From CAUTUX01 sp963545485 (GTDB lineage: Bacteria; Bacillota; Clostridia; Christensenellales; CAG-917), in contig CAUUJG010000002.1 in assembly GCA_963545485.1 (NCBI GenBank), forward strand, positions 39,784-103,783: a stretch of DNA of 64,000 nucleotides, given 5' to 3'. A program made the translations under genes and the position numbers. The notes beneath the pieces were generated by a model, which was not told where the DNA came from, made no database searches, and saw only the letters and a program-made list of their open reading frames with translations. The stretch's first letter is position 1. Every line of letters begins with the position of its first letter. Positions 28,740 through 37,907 of this stretch are shown here, piece by piece.

Positions 28740-30158
28740 ATGGGAAAAATTGTTTTTAAAGATCAGTCAAATATGGACACTTATACTCTTGTAAGTGACT
28801 CTTTTATCTCTAATTTCTTGCCAACATTAAATGCTGATCAAATCAAAGTTTACCTGTACTGTCTACATTGCATTAATAGAGATTGCAATTTTAATGATAT
28901 TTCAAATGCAATAAATATTGATCAAGATAAAGTGAATGAAATTTTTAAAGAACTTGAGGATATGAATCTAATCAAGATTGAAAATCAAATGAATCCTGCC
29001 ACTATTTCTTTTCTTAATCCTGGCAAAGGAAAATTGTTTAAGTTACATGATTCAAGCGAATTTAATGACTTTCAGAATGAAATTACTAAACTTCTTCCTG
29101 AACGTTACTTTTATCCATTTGAAATGAATGAGTACTATGATTTTATTACTTCCAAAAAATTTGAAAATATAGCGTTGGTAGCAATTATAAAATATTGCAT
29201 GAAAATAAAAAATGACAATATAAGCTACAAATATATTTTAAAAGTGGCTGAAGATTTTGCCACAAGAGGTTTTAAAACTTTAGCAGCAATAGAACCAATA
29301 ATTAATAGATATTACCTTAAAGATGATGATATTAAAATGCTCGGCACAAAGATTGGTAAAAAATTCTTTGACGCCGATGATTATCTCCTATTTGATAAAT
29401 GGACTGAAACATTTGATTTGGGTGAAATCATACAAGTCGCTATTGAATTTAAGACCAAATCATTTACTGCTATAGATAATATTTTAAATACTTTACAAGA
29501 ACATGGGATTCGTGGTGCTAATAATATTGCAGCATACAAAGAAACAGATACTGAAAGAAAAAACATCGCTATTTCAATAAATAAAAAACTTGGTTTATTT
29601 CTTTCAGATCTTGATAACGAAATTAAAACATATATTATTCCTTGGACAAATATGGGATATACTAAAGTAAGTATCGACAAAATAGCTCAAGACTGTTTTG
29701 AAAATAATGGTAAAACTTTGCAGTTTCTCAATGATAAAATTCATTTTCTCTATGAAAGTGGTATAACCACGGACGAAGATATTAACCAATACTATGTCTC
29801 GATTAAGCAGGATGATAAGAAAATTAAGGAATTATTTAAGCTCAGTGGCTTTAATAAAACCGTATCTCAAAATGATAGAGATATGTTTAATGTATGGACA
29901 AGTAAGTGGGGCTTTGATTTTAATACAATAAAATTTGCAGTAAAAAAATACGAAGGCAATCCATATTGGCAAAGTAAAATAAATAAACTACTCTCTAACT
30001 GTAAACAACAAAATGCATTCAAACAAAATGAAATTGAAAGCATATTTAAAAGCTCTGTTGCTAATAATCAAACAAATAAAAAAACCGGTAAGTCATATGA
30101 CTTTACCAATTCGGGAAACTCTTCAGCGTATGATAAACTCTTAAAAAATGCCAGTTAG
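28740..30158 (+). CDS. dnaB: DnaB/DnaD-family replication initiation protein (helicase loading)
   Basis: 472 residues. This is the Bacillota-type DnaB, not the replicative helicase. It helps DnaI load the helicase at the origin and restart sites. The N-terminal winged-helix region (about residues 15-85) is followed by helical DnaB_2/DnaD-like repeats; the last one near residue 395-430 carries W-G-F-D-F-N-T-I and the Y-W-Q-S-K-I-N-K-L-L motif, close to the YxxxIxxxW-type signature of the domain. A low-complexity tail follows. It is coupled to the dnaI-like gene (8-base gap), as in Bacillus dnaB-dnaI. No SD is seen and the -10 box lies 10 bases upstream of the ATG. Confidence 0.85.
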   Translation: MGKIVFKDQSNMDTYTLVSDSFISNFLPTLNADQIKVYLYCLHCINRDCNFNDISNAINIDQDKVNEIFKELEDMNLIKIENQMNPATISFLNPGKGKLFKLHDSSEFNDFQNEITKLLPERYFYPFEMNEYYDFITSKKFENIALVAIIKYCMKIKNDNISYKYILKVAEDFATRGFKTLAAIEPIINRYYLKDDDIKMLGTKIGKKFFDADDYLLFDKWTETFDLGEIIQVAIEFKTKSFTAIDNILNTLQEHGIRGANNIAAYKETDTERKNIAISINKKLGLFLSDLDNEIKTYIIPWTNMGYTKVSIDKIAQDCFENNGKTLQFLNDKIHFLYESGITTDEDINQYYVSIKQDDKKIKELFKLSGFNKTVSQNDRDMFNVWTSKWGFDFNTIKFAVKKYEGNPYWQSKINKLLSNCKQQNAFKQNEIESIFKSSVANNQTNKKTGKSYDFTNSGNSSAYDKLLKNAS

Positions 30159-30166
30159 GTGAAAAC

Positions 30167-31087
30167 ATGTTAAATAAAATTATTAAAAATATTTTAAATG
30201 ATAGAAATGAACAATTAGATCAGATTCAATTCAATGAGGCTTCCCGCATTCAAGCTGCAACAGAATCCATACCTGAAGTTAAAGAAGCAAGAATAAAAAT
30301 GTTCGATCTATGCAAGTCAAAAGACTATACTCTCAAAAAGTTTAATGAACTTGAAAAAAATTATGAAACAGTTTTGAAAAAACATTCTCTCACTCAACTG
30401 ACAAGCACTTTATATATTTGTAAAAAATGTAATGATTCAATAATTAAAAATGGCAAACTATGTTCATGTGTAACAAAAACCTTATTTAAGCAAGAAGCAT
30501 TAAAATTGTGTTTTGATAATTTAAATGAGTTTAAAAAATTCAAACAACTAAAACTGGTTACTAATACTAAATTAAAACCTTATTTTAATATTATGAAACA
30601 AATTGCAATAAATAAAGCCACTCATTCCATTTACATATTATTTGGAGGACCTGGAGTCGGAAAAACAACACTTGCTCTATCACTAATTGATATGGCAACA
30701 GACAATTTCAAGACTTGCAAATTTATCAAATCATTTAATCTCAATAATAAATTTAAAGATGTATGTTTTAATAATGAAGAACTTAGTGATAATGATGATA
30801 TCTATACTGCAGACATACTTGTTGTTGATGATCTAGGTAACGAACAAGTTATAAATACTATAACAAATGAATATTATATTGATTTAATTGAAAAAAGAAC
30901 TCAAAATGATTTAATTACTATTTTTACAACCAATTTATCTCCTTCTCAAATTTCTAGTCATTTTAATGAACGGTTGTCATCACGCTTATATGATACTGCA
31001 ATCAGCAAAACATTAAGTAAAGAATTTATAGATCACTACGAAGATAACACCCCTCAGTATGTTGACCTAAGAATTGAAAATAACTAA
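30167..31087 (+). CDS. dnaI: DnaI/DnaC-like helicase loader (AAA+ ATPase)
   Basis: 306 residues. The N-terminal part has a Cys cluster (C-K-K-C near residue 84 and C-S-C near residue 99), which matches the zinc-binding domain of DnaI that contacts the helicase. The AAA+ domain follows: Walker A G-G-P-G-V-G-K-T-T near 161, Walker B I-L-V-V-D-D-L-G near 218, sensor 1 T-T-N near 255 and an Arg-rich end E-R-L-S-S-R-L-Y-D. It follows the dnaB-like gene by 8 bases in one primosome operon, and is convergent with the marR gene. Start ATG 30167 after GGTGAAAAC. Confidence 0.92.
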   Translation: MLNKIIKNILNDRNEQLDQIQFNEASRIQAATESIPEVKEARIKMFDLCKSKDYTLKKFNELEKNYETVLKKHSLTQLTSTLYICKKCNDSIIKNGKLCSCVTKTLFKQEALKLCFDNLNEFKKFKQLKLVTNTKLKPYFNIMKQIAINKATHSIYILFGGPGVGKTTLALSLIDMATDNFKTCKFIKSFNLNNKFKDVCFNNEELSDNDDIYTADILVVDDLGNEQVINTITNEYYIDLIEKRTQNDLITIFTTNLSPSQISSHFNERLSSRLYDTAISKTLSKEFIDHYEDNTPQYVDLRIENN

Positions 31088-31103
31088 GCAACTTTTAATA
31101 AAA

Positions 31104-31547
31104 TTAATTTTTCATATTTAATAAAAGAATCTCTGTTATTACATTAATAACTTTTATTCCATCTGCACTTACAAGTTTTTCAGCTTTATTGATAAGTTCT
31201 ACTCGCACCTCTTCAATTACACGTTTTAGCTTAATACCCATAGGTGTAAATGAAAATGTAGATGATCTTCTGTCCACCAGAGATTTTTCAGTTGTTATGT
31301 ATCCCTTATCAATTAATTTTTTTGCTGTTATAGAAATTAAAGCCTTTGTTACACACAAATCTTTTGCAATTTGCACCGCAGTTTTACTTGAGCTAACTTC
31401 TGATATAAACATAATTTCAGTTGCGGTTAAACTCTTTGCATTCAAACCTTCATTCATAGCTAATTCTGCACATTTTCTCTGCAATGTCTTTTCAAAAAGA
31501 TCAGACAACTTTCTTATTGATGTAATTTTTAATTCTTCCTGTCCCAT
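31104..31547 (-). CDS. MarR-family transcriptional regulator
   Basis: 147 residues, typical. Winged helix-turn-helix with V-Q-I-A-K-D-L-C-V-T-K-A-L-I-S as recognition region near residues 59-73 and the wing D-R-R-S-S near 93. The flanking helices would form the dimer interface. The ligand and targets are unknown. It lies just upstream, by strand order 3' to, the ATC-hydrolase-family gene (49 bases apart), so it may control or share that gene's function. A -10 box lies six bases before the ATG and no SD is seen. Confidence 0.88.
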   Translation of the reverse strand: MGQEELKITSIRKLSDLFEKTLQRKCAELAMNEGLNAKSLTATEIMFISEVSSSKTAVQIAKDLCVTKALISITAKKLIDKGYITTEKSLVDRRSSTFSFTPMGIKLKRVIEEVRVELINKAEKLVSADGIKVINVITEILLLNMKN

Positions 31548-31553
31548 ATTTTG

Positions 31554-31582
31554 ATTTTACCAAACTTAATCATTAACAACAA
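31554..31582 (-). promoter_or_regulatory. marR promoter, probably leaderless transcript
   Basis: TTGTTG (31577-31582), a 17-base spacer and TG-G-TAAAAT (-10 at 31554-31559). CAAAAT then separates it from ATG 31547, so the start of transcription should fall at or next to the start codon. No Shine-Dalgarno fits in the space. Confidence 0.5.
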
Positions 31583-31595
31583 TTTTTAAACTTTT

Positions 31596-32237
31596 TTATT
31601 TATCCCACTTGGAACCTTTTTTACATATATAAAAATCACAGTAGTTCGCTCCTGTAGCAATAGTTCCACTTCGTTTTAATACTCCACCCATAAATTCTAT
31701 AAACTTATAATCTAACTTGCAGAAATATGGTATAAGATCTTCATGATGCTCTTGTCTACCTAAAGCACACAATCCGCATTGATGATATATTGCGGTATAT
31801 TCATTTTCATCTCTTCCCAAAATAAATTCAGTATTCCAATTAAATTCACTGTTCGATACTGCATTCGCAATCTTATGTTTTTCTATTTCCTTTTTTTGTG
31901 CTTTAAGAGTAAATGGTTTTTTATCTTTGAAATTTTTCTGTAACAATTTAGATTCTGTCGTGGCAATGACCATATCGCCAAATTCATCATGACTCATTTT
32001 TCCTTCCATTGCATCATATATAGAGAACCACAACATCCCACATGCAAGTACCATTCTTAACGAATTTTTCGTAACATTTCCTATATCTGGTGTCCTACAA
32101 ATCATGGCTTTATAATTATTTTTTGAAAGTTTCTTTAAATATTTCAAATCAAGATTTTTCCATGACTTTCCCATGTGCTTGAATATAGTTGGTGACAATA
32201 CAATCCAAATTAATTTCTCACAAAGCGAATTTCTCAC
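31596..32237 (-). CDS. L-2-amino-thiazoline-4-carboxylic acid hydrolase-family protein
   Basis: 213 residues, soluble. The C-terminal half has the family hallmarks: Y-H-Q-C-G-L-C-A-L-G near residue 148, a cysteine in Y-F-C-K-L-D near 169, and L-K-R-S-G-T-I-A-T-G-A-N-Y-C-D-F near 185. Members of this family are annotated from an enzyme of L-cysteine synthesis from thiazolines, but most are uncharacterised and are often near regulators. Start is GTG at 32237, supported by GAGGTG upstream, and TATAAT lies near 32270-32275. Next gene is a MarR regulator (49 bases). Its substrate is unknown. Confidence 0.75.
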   Translation of the reverse strand: MRNSLCEKLIWIVLSPTIFKHMGKSWKNLDLKYLKKLSKNNYKAMICRTPDIGNVTKNSLRMVLACGMLWFSIYDAMEGKMSHDEFGDMVIATTESKLLQKNFKDKKPFTLKAQKKEIEKHKIANAVSNSEFNWNTEFILGRDENEYTAIYHQCGLCALGRQEHHEDLIPYFCKLDYKFIEFMGGVLKRSGTIATGANYCDFYICKKGSKWDK

Positions 32238-32430
32238 ATCTGCACCTCAATAATCTTTCAAACCTATTTTTATTATACATCCACATCGTCATTCTGTTAA
32301 TGTTAATTGCCTTGCTACTTTAGTAATAGAAGTATACTTGTTTTTAGAGACTATAAATGAATACGATAGTTGTTGATTCTTTAAATATTTGTCCGATTAG
32401 ACATACTGATAACTCTAATATTATTTATTT

Positions 32431-33453
32431 TCACTTTATCAAAGATTTGCGTCTCAATTGTCCACATGCACCATCAATATCTCTTCCTAAGCTTCTTCTA
32501 ACTGTGGCATTTACTCCCAATTTATTCAAATCATCAACAAATTTATACACTCCAGACTTATCAGTCCCTTGATATCCAGACTCTTGAATCTTATTTAGAG
32601 TTATAAAGTTAAAATGACAGTCCATCATTTTTGATATCTTAACAATCTCATCAAAACATGCCTTTGTATCATTAACTCCTTTTATCATTACATATTCAAA
32701 TATAATCTGACGCTTCGTCACACTATAATATCTTTTACAAGCTTCCAAAATATCTGATATTTTATATTTTAAATTTATAGGCATTATTCTATCTCGAATC
32801 TCATCAAATGGAGCGTGCAAACTGATACATAAGTTTATCCCGAGATTTTCATTCATGAGCTTATCTATCTGATCTACTAACCCACATGTTGATAAAGAAA
32901 TATTTCTCTTGCCGAAATTCAATCTGCCCGTTGTGATTTCTCTAATAAACTCAACTGTATTGTCGTAATTGTCTAACGGCTCACCTATTCCCATGAGAAC
33001 TATATTTTTTATGCTTCTTTCATTCTGTACTCTGTTATCCCTATTTAATACAATCACTTGACCAATCATTTCAGTATAATCAAGATTTCTAATTCTTCCA
33101 CCTATTGTTGATGCACAAAATCTACAACCCATTCTGCAACCAACCTGGGTTGAAAGGCATACTGTATTGCCATATGCATTTGGCATAAAAACGGCTTCTA
33201 TACAATTGCCGTCATATAATTCAAATAAATATTTCTTTGTACCATCTGTACTTTTCTGAACTGTTTTAATATGCACTGGAATATATGGAATTGACTCTTT
33301 TAACTTATTACGCAATTCAAAAGATATACTACTCATTTCATCATAGTTCTTACCCTTATATATAAAATCCATAATCTGTTCATATATAAAATTTTTTTGA
33401 ATGCCCAGAATGTTGATAAGTTCTTCTTTTGAAATATTTAAAATATTTTTCAT
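32431..33453 (-). CDS. rlmN: dual-specificity 23S rRNA (A2503)/tRNA (A37) C2-methyltransferase
   Basis: 340 residues, normal length. Radical SAM enzyme. The cluster motif C-R-M-G-C-R-F-C lies near residue 105 after L-S-T-Q-V-G; the methyl-transfer cysteines are expected in the S-T-C-G-L-V region near 189 and close to the C-terminus in G-A-C-G-Q-L. M-G-I-G-E-P-L-D is also present. Its ATG overlaps the rsmB stop as ATGA, so the two are translationally coupled. It is the last gene of the fmt-rsmB-rlmN arm and stops in TGA, which shows that TGA is a stop in this organism. Confidence 0.96.
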   Translation of the reverse strand: MKNILNISKEELINILGIQKNFIYEQIMDFIYKGKNYDEMSSISFELRNKLKESIPYIPVHIKTVQKSTDGTKKYLFELYDGNCIEAVFMPNAYGNTVCLSTQVGCRMGCRFCASTIGGRIRNLDYTEMIGQVIVLNRDNRVQNERSIKNIVLMGIGEPLDNYDNTVEFIREITTGRLNFGKRNISLSTCGLVDQIDKLMNENLGINLCISLHAPFDEIRDRIMPINLKYKISDILEACKRYYSVTKRQIIFEYVMIKGVNDTKACFDEIVKISKMMDCHFNFITLNKIQESGYQGTDKSGVYKFVDDLNKLGVNATVRRSLGRDIDGACGQLRRKSLIK

Positions 33454-34667
33454 TTAATAAATCTCGCTATAAAGAAACCTTCATTGTATTTATCAAATAA
33501 TGACACATACCTATCTTTAATTATGCAATTGCTATAATCTTCCTTTAAATATTCACCTATATAATCTGCAACTTCTCCATTCTCCTCTTTGAAAATAGTG
33601 CATGTAGAATATACTAGAAGACCTCCCTTCTTTAAGTATCTTACGGCGTTATCAGCCATCTTTTTTTGATTCTTCGCTAATGTTTTAATATCTATTAATT
33701 CTTTATTTAAAAATACATCCGGGTGTTTTAAAAATGTTCCCATACATGAGCATGGTGCATCCAATAAAACATAATCAAACTGATTTTCATATTCAGGATT
33801 AAACTGCATAGCATCATTCTTTTCTACTATTATATTTTTTGTTTTCATTTTCTTTGTGTATGACTCTATTAAGTTCAAACGGTGAAAATGAATATCACAT
33901 GCTGTTATATTACTTGTCCCAGCACTAAGTTCTGATAGATATATCGCCTTTCCACCTGGTGCCGAACATAAATCTAATAACTTTTTATTTTTATCAATAT
34001 TAAATACCTGACATGTCAACATAGAAGATGGAGACATTATTGTGCAATTGCCATTATGTACTAACTCTTTAACATAACCATCTAACTTTACATAATACCC
34101 GTCTACTTGTGTCTTCTCGTATTCAATTTTTCTTTTAGTAAATTCTTCTTCGATCCCAATTGGCTTATTTCTGTTCTCTCTTATGTGTTCTCTAATTTCA
34201 GGTTTAGCTTTTATAATTCTCTCTACAGTTTCATTGTCATAATCTTCTTTAATCTTGTTTATGAACCAATCTGGTTTCGAACAACTTATCCCAAGATCAT
34301 TTTTCACTTCATATTCTTTTCGTGAAACTTTTTTTAATACACTATTTACAAATCCAGACAATCCCTGCTTGCCTATTTTTTTTGTCAAATTAACACTTTC
34401 ATTTACTATTGCGTACTGAGGAATATTATCTGTATACAATAACAAATAGATTCCTATTTTCAATATTATTTTTATACGTTTGTCAGGCTGTTTCGCAACG
34501 AGTTGAGAAATAATATCTTCAAGTTGAATCTCGTTTTCTATAACTCCATATATGATTTTTGTAGTTAAGGGATTTGTCCTTATATGCGTTAAAGCAACAT
34601 TAACATATTTTTTATCTAAATATACTTCACTTAATACTTGTAAGGCGTCACTCAAATAATTAACCAT
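33450..34667 (-). CDS. rsmB: 16S rRNA (cytosine 967-C5)-methyltransferase RsmB
   Basis: 405 residues. Residues 1-125 form a NusB-like RNA-binding domain; the C-terminal half is the SAM-dependent m5C methyltransferase. Motif I is L-D-L-C-S-A-P-G-G-K-A near residue 235, the first Cys motif is D-A-P-C-S-C-M-G near 302 and the catalytic Y-S-T-C-T lies near 355. Compared with typical members of about 440 residues it is slightly short. It overlaps rlmN by four bases. In Bacillus it follows fmt directly; here a DUF4143 ATPase gene lies between. Confidence 0.95.
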   Translation of the reverse strand: MVNYLSDALQVLSEVYLDKKYVNVALTHIRTNPLTTKIIYGVIENEIQLEDIISQLVAKQPDKRIKIILKIGIYLLLYTDNIPQYAIVNESVNLTKKIGKQGLSGFVNSVLKKVSRKEYEVKNDLGISCSKPDWFINKIKEDYDNETVERIIKAKPEIREHIRENRNKPIGIEEEFTKRKIEYEKTQVDGYYVKLDGYVKELVHNGNCTIMSPSSMLTCQVFNIDKNKKLLDLCSAPGGKAIYLSELSAGTSNITACDIHFHRLNLIESYTKKMKTKNIIVEKNDAMQFNPEYENQFDYVLLDAPCSCMGTFLKHPDVFLNKELIDIKTLAKNQKKMADNAVRYLKKGGLLVYSTCTIFKEENGEVADYIGEYLKEDYSNCIIKDRYVSLFDKYNEGFFIARFIK

Positions 34668-34794
34668 ACGACTATTTTACTACAATCCTGTCACTATTTC
34701 AGTTTTAAATTTTAGTAAATTTTTATATCTCTATTCTTAGATTTGATATTCTCAACACTGTTCTTCATTCATTATGTTCATATATCAAATATTT

Positions 34795-36078
34795 CTAATC
34801 CTTTAACGATGTAACAGGAACAACATAAACCCCATCTTTGCGTTGATATGCTACATTTGATAAACCACATATAACACATTTTATTTTCGCTGGTTTCCCT
34901 CCATTCTTTTCTATCTCCAAACATGTCCTTATAAGGCTATTTGCTCCTTCATCAATTTTGTTGCATCCCAATTTTATTTCAAACGCACACCATTCCCCAT
35001 TATCCAATTCAATTACAGCATCCAATTCATTATTCTTATAATCTTGGTAATGAAATAGTTTTGCTCCGAATGACTGTGCGTAAATTCCCAAATCTCTTAC
35101 AACCAATGCTTCAAATAATAACCCGAAAGTATTTAAATCTTGCATCAACTTTTTTGGAGTTATATTAAGCAATGCACATGCAATCGCTGGATCTGAAAAA
35201 TGCCTTTTCTCAAACTGCTTTACTCTCAATGAAGAACGCAAATTTGCAGAAAACGGTAACTGATTATTTGTAACAAACAATCTATTTAATTTGTCGAGGT
35301 ATTTACCTAATGTATTTCTGCTCATATTTTCTTTTTCATAACCGATTATATCATTTAAAAGTGACAACTCTGATGCTGTTATTGATTCATTTCTAGCAAG
35401 CGATCTTAATAAAAGTTTGAATTTAGAAGTACTGTATCTAGTTTCATCATCTACGCTGTTTATGTTCTCATCAATCAATGTATCTACATATGATATTGGC
35501 ATTATATGTGCTTCATTTATCCCTGCGGAAATATTAGCGGGCCATCCACCACGAACGATATAATATGCCAACTTTTCCAATTGAATATCACTTAACATTT
35601 TTGTTTCTAATGCACCGTTGCACAACTCATGCAGGCTGATTTCTCCAGATGAATCTCCCGATTCATATAACGACATAGTATTCATTCTCAATTTTAAAAT
35701 TCTACCGGCACCACTATGCATAATCCCCTTTGTTTGGGGAGTAGCTGAACCTGTTAAAATTATTTGTCCTTTTTTGTTACGCCTATCTATTTCTGCACGC
35801 ACAGCATCCCATATAGATGGAACTTCTTGCCACTCATCTATCAACCTTGGAGTGTCCCCTTTTAAAATACTTACTGGATCAATTTCTGCCAATTTTCTGT
35901 TTGAAAAATTATTTTGAGGATCTCCAACCATAAATTCACTTTTTGAATGATATGCTGAAGTCCATGTTTTCCCACACCATTTAGGACCTTCAATGCACAC
36001 TGCTCCCGACACTCCTAAATCTGTCTTAATTATAGAATCAACTATTCTAGATTTATATGAATCCCTATCTATTCCCAT
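34795..36078 (-). CDS. AAA_14/DUF4143-type ATPase
   Basis: 427 residues. The N-terminal P-loop domain has G-P-K-W-C-G-K-T-W near residue 34 (Walker A), V-G-D-P-Q, and Walker B-like R-L-I-D-E-W-Q-E near 78, followed by L-T-G-S-A-T sensor. The C-terminal part (about residues 190-427) is a DUF4143 domain with restriction-fold-like traits (N-E-L-D-A-V near 350 and E-I-K-L-G near 368). These ATPases are widespread in anaerobes and their role is unknown; some are suspected to be toxin-like or defence modules. It interrupts the fmt-rsmB order, is flanked by gene-free stretches of 127 and 449 bases, and may be acquired. Confidence 0.85.
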   Translation of the reverse strand: MGIDRDSYKSRIVDSIIKTDLGVSGAVCIEGPKWCGKTWTSAYHSKSEFMVGDPQNNFSNRKLAEIDPVSILKGDTPRLIDEWQEVPSIWDAVRAEIDRRNKKGQIILTGSATPQTKGIMHSGAGRILKLRMNTMSLYESGDSSGEISLHELCNGALETKMLSDIQLEKLAYYIVRGGWPANISAGINEAHIMPISYVDTLIDENINSVDDETRYSTSKFKLLLRSLARNESITASELSLLNDIIGYEKENMSRNTLGKYLDKLNRLFVTNNQLPFSANLRSSLRVKQFEKRHFSDPAIACALLNITPKKLMQDLNTFGLLFEALVVRDLGIYAQSFGAKLFHYQDYKNNELDAVIELDNGEWCAFEIKLGCNKIDEGANSLIRTCLEIEKNGGKPAKIKCVICGLSNVAYQRKDGVYVVPVTSLKD

Positions 36079-36527
36079 TTAACCTCTCACAATCATATTA
36101 ACAAATTGAACAATATTTTGAAATATAATTGAGCAACTTTTTGAGATATTTTTGAGCAACTTTTTAATATAAATCCTAAACTTGCACAAAAAATTTAACA
36201 TAGTGAACATTTTCTAAGAGTGGCCATGAATGTTTTATACTTTATCCAAATCCAATTCTTTTTTAAAAATCTAATTTGCTTTCTCACATATACGCCACAT
36301 CTGTTAAACACATTTTCCCATATCCTACCATTTCCAAACCGTTAAATTTGTAATGATTTCATTTACCTTCTCTTTTAATCTCTTTTTAAGCACCCCGGCA
36401 CACTTGAGAATTTTTATTTTTTCTAAGTACTCCAATTAGATCAACTACTGAAAAATACTATTCTACTTTTTGGCATTATTAACTTTAATATTCTGAGTCA
36501 ATAAAAATATATCCTATGTTTTTTCTC
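36079..36527. other. intergenic region between fmt and the DUF4143 ATPase gene
   Basis: 449 bases, AT-rich, without a convincing gene or RNA. Its only structure is a direct repeat just upstream of the ATPase start (see separate entry). No terminator with a clear hairpin is visible at the fmt side. Confidence 0.6.
36129..36165. repeat. direct repeat TTGAGCAACTTTTT x2
   Basis: Two identical 14-base copies (36129-36142 and 36152-36165) with a 23-base period, 50-90 bases upstream of the ATPase start codon. About two helical turns apart, so they could be binding sites for a dimeric regulator. They may also be simple AT-rich duplication. Confidence 0.5.
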
Positions 36528-37448
36528 TTAAAGAACTGTTGTTGTGATCTTAAACCCATTAAGAAATGCCACATCATCAAGAACTTTGCCAGATGTTTTT
36601 TGAAGTTTTTTAAGTCTTATGGCATCTTCTAAACATGCAACTATTAATCCACTTTTATTGTCGGCACTTAAAATTGTCCCCGCTTTATATTGTTGCTCCG
36701 TGTGTATAATCTCTGATTCATACACCTTTATTTTTTCATTTTCAATTTCAAAATACGCAATAGGCCAGCTGTACATACCCCTTATAAAATCGTATACCTG
36801 TTTTGCGGTCTTTTGGAAATTTATCTTTGCATCTTCTTTCTTCATTATTTTGGTATATGTAGCCTCACTATCATTTTGCGGCGTGAATGTATAATTGCCA
36901 CTTTGAATTTTATCAACTGCTTCAACGATACATTCTCCACCCAATACAGCCAGTTTTTCAAACATTGTACTCGATGTGTCGAAATTTTCTATTTTTACGG
37001 ATTTTTGCAACAAAATATCGCCAGCATCTAATTCATATACTGTACGCATTATGGTTATCCCAGTCTCCTTATCTCCATTAATAATTGCACTTTGTATTGG
37101 AGATGCTCCACGATATTTAGGAAGTATAGAACCATGTACATTCAATACTCCTATTTTAGGTATTGATAAAAGTTCTCTTGATAATATCTGCCCAAATGCT
37201 GCCGTTAGTATAATGTCGGGTTTTTCGTTTTTAAGGTAATCAATGCCATCAACTGAAACTTTGGTAAATTGTTTACACTCTATATTATGTTCTTTTGCAA
37301 AAACCTTCACCATGGGTTCAACAAATTGTTGACCTCGTCCCTGTTTTTTATCAGGCGTAGTTACTACACTATGCACTTTATGATATTGATTAAGTTTTTC
37401 TAATACTTTAACGGAAAATTCTCCGTTCCCGAAGAATATTATTTTCAT
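36528..37448 (-). CDS. fmt: methionyl-tRNA formyltransferase
   Basis: 306 residues, normal. It formylates initiator Met-tRNA with 10-formyl-THF. The N-terminal Rossmann domain contains the substrate loop V-T-T-P-D-K-K-Q-G-R-G near 29. The active site is Asn, His and Asp in L-N-V-H-G-S-I-L-P-K-Y-R-G-A-S-P near residue 105 and D-A-G-D-I-L near 142. The C-terminal OB-like domain follows (from about 205). Its ATG overlaps the def stop (ATGA), so deformylase and formyltransferase are made together. Confidence 0.97.
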   Translation of the reverse strand: MKIIFFGNGEFSVKVLEKLNQYHKVHSVVTTPDKKQGRGQQFVEPMVKVFAKEHNIECKQFTKVSVDGIDYLKNEKPDIILTAAFGQILSRELLSIPKIGVLNVHGSILPKYRGASPIQSAIINGDKETGITIMRTVYELDAGDILLQKSVKIENFDTSSTMFEKLAVLGGECIVEAVDKIQSGNYTFTPQNDSEATYTKIMKKEDAKINFQKTAKQVYDFIRGMYSWPIAYFEIENEKIKVYESEIIHTEQQYKAGTILSADNKSGLIVACLEDAIRLKKLQKTSGKVLDDVAFLNGFKITTTVL

Positions 37449-37900
37449 GCTTCATATAACCCATCGTTACATTTTGATATATACATAACTCCATCAAGAT
37501 GATCCATTTCATGTTGAAATGCTCTCGCAGTTAAATCCTGCACATGGAATATATGCTGTTTACCATATCTGTCTAAAGCTTTAACTTTTATTGTTTTGTA
37601 TCTCGTTACTTCCCCATACTTTTTAGGTACCGAAAGACAGCCTTCAATTCCAGTTTGTATGCCGCCATGTGCAATTAAAACTGGGTTTATAAGTTCATAA
37701 TATCCATCATCAGTATTTACAATTGCAAAACGCTCGCTAACTCCTATTTGAGGTGCTGCAAGTCCTAATCCATCGTGGAATACTAAAGTCTCTTTCATAC
37801 TATCCAAAATATTATGAAGTCTCTTATCAAACTTCTTTACAGGTTGTGCCTTCATTTTTAATACAGGATGCGGATATTCCAATATTTTAAATAATGCCAT
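37445..37900 (-). CDS. def: peptide deformylase
   Basis: 151 residues. It removes the N-terminal formyl group from new proteins. All three family motifs are intact: motif 1 G-L-A-A-P-Q-I-G near residue 45, motif 2 E-G-C-L-S-V-P near 88 (metal Cys) and motif 3 Q-H-E-M-D-H near 130 (two metal His and catalytic Glu). It lies 7 bases after priA and overlaps fmt by four bases, in one operon. Confidence 0.97.
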   Translation of the reverse strand: MALFKILEYPHPVLKMKAQPVKKFDKRLHNILDSMKETLVFHDGLGLAAPQIGVSERFAIVNTDDGYYELINPVLIAHGGIQTGIEGCLSVPKKYGEVTRYKTIKVKALDRYGKQHIFHVQDLTARAFQHEMDHLDGVMYISKCNDGLYEA

Positions 37901-37907
37901 TTATCTC

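Noticed and set aside
31075..31135. Bidirectional terminator between dnaI and marR
   Set aside because: CTTTTAATAAA and TTTAATAAAAG pair with a mismatch and have no GC pairs, so the hairpin is too weak to support.
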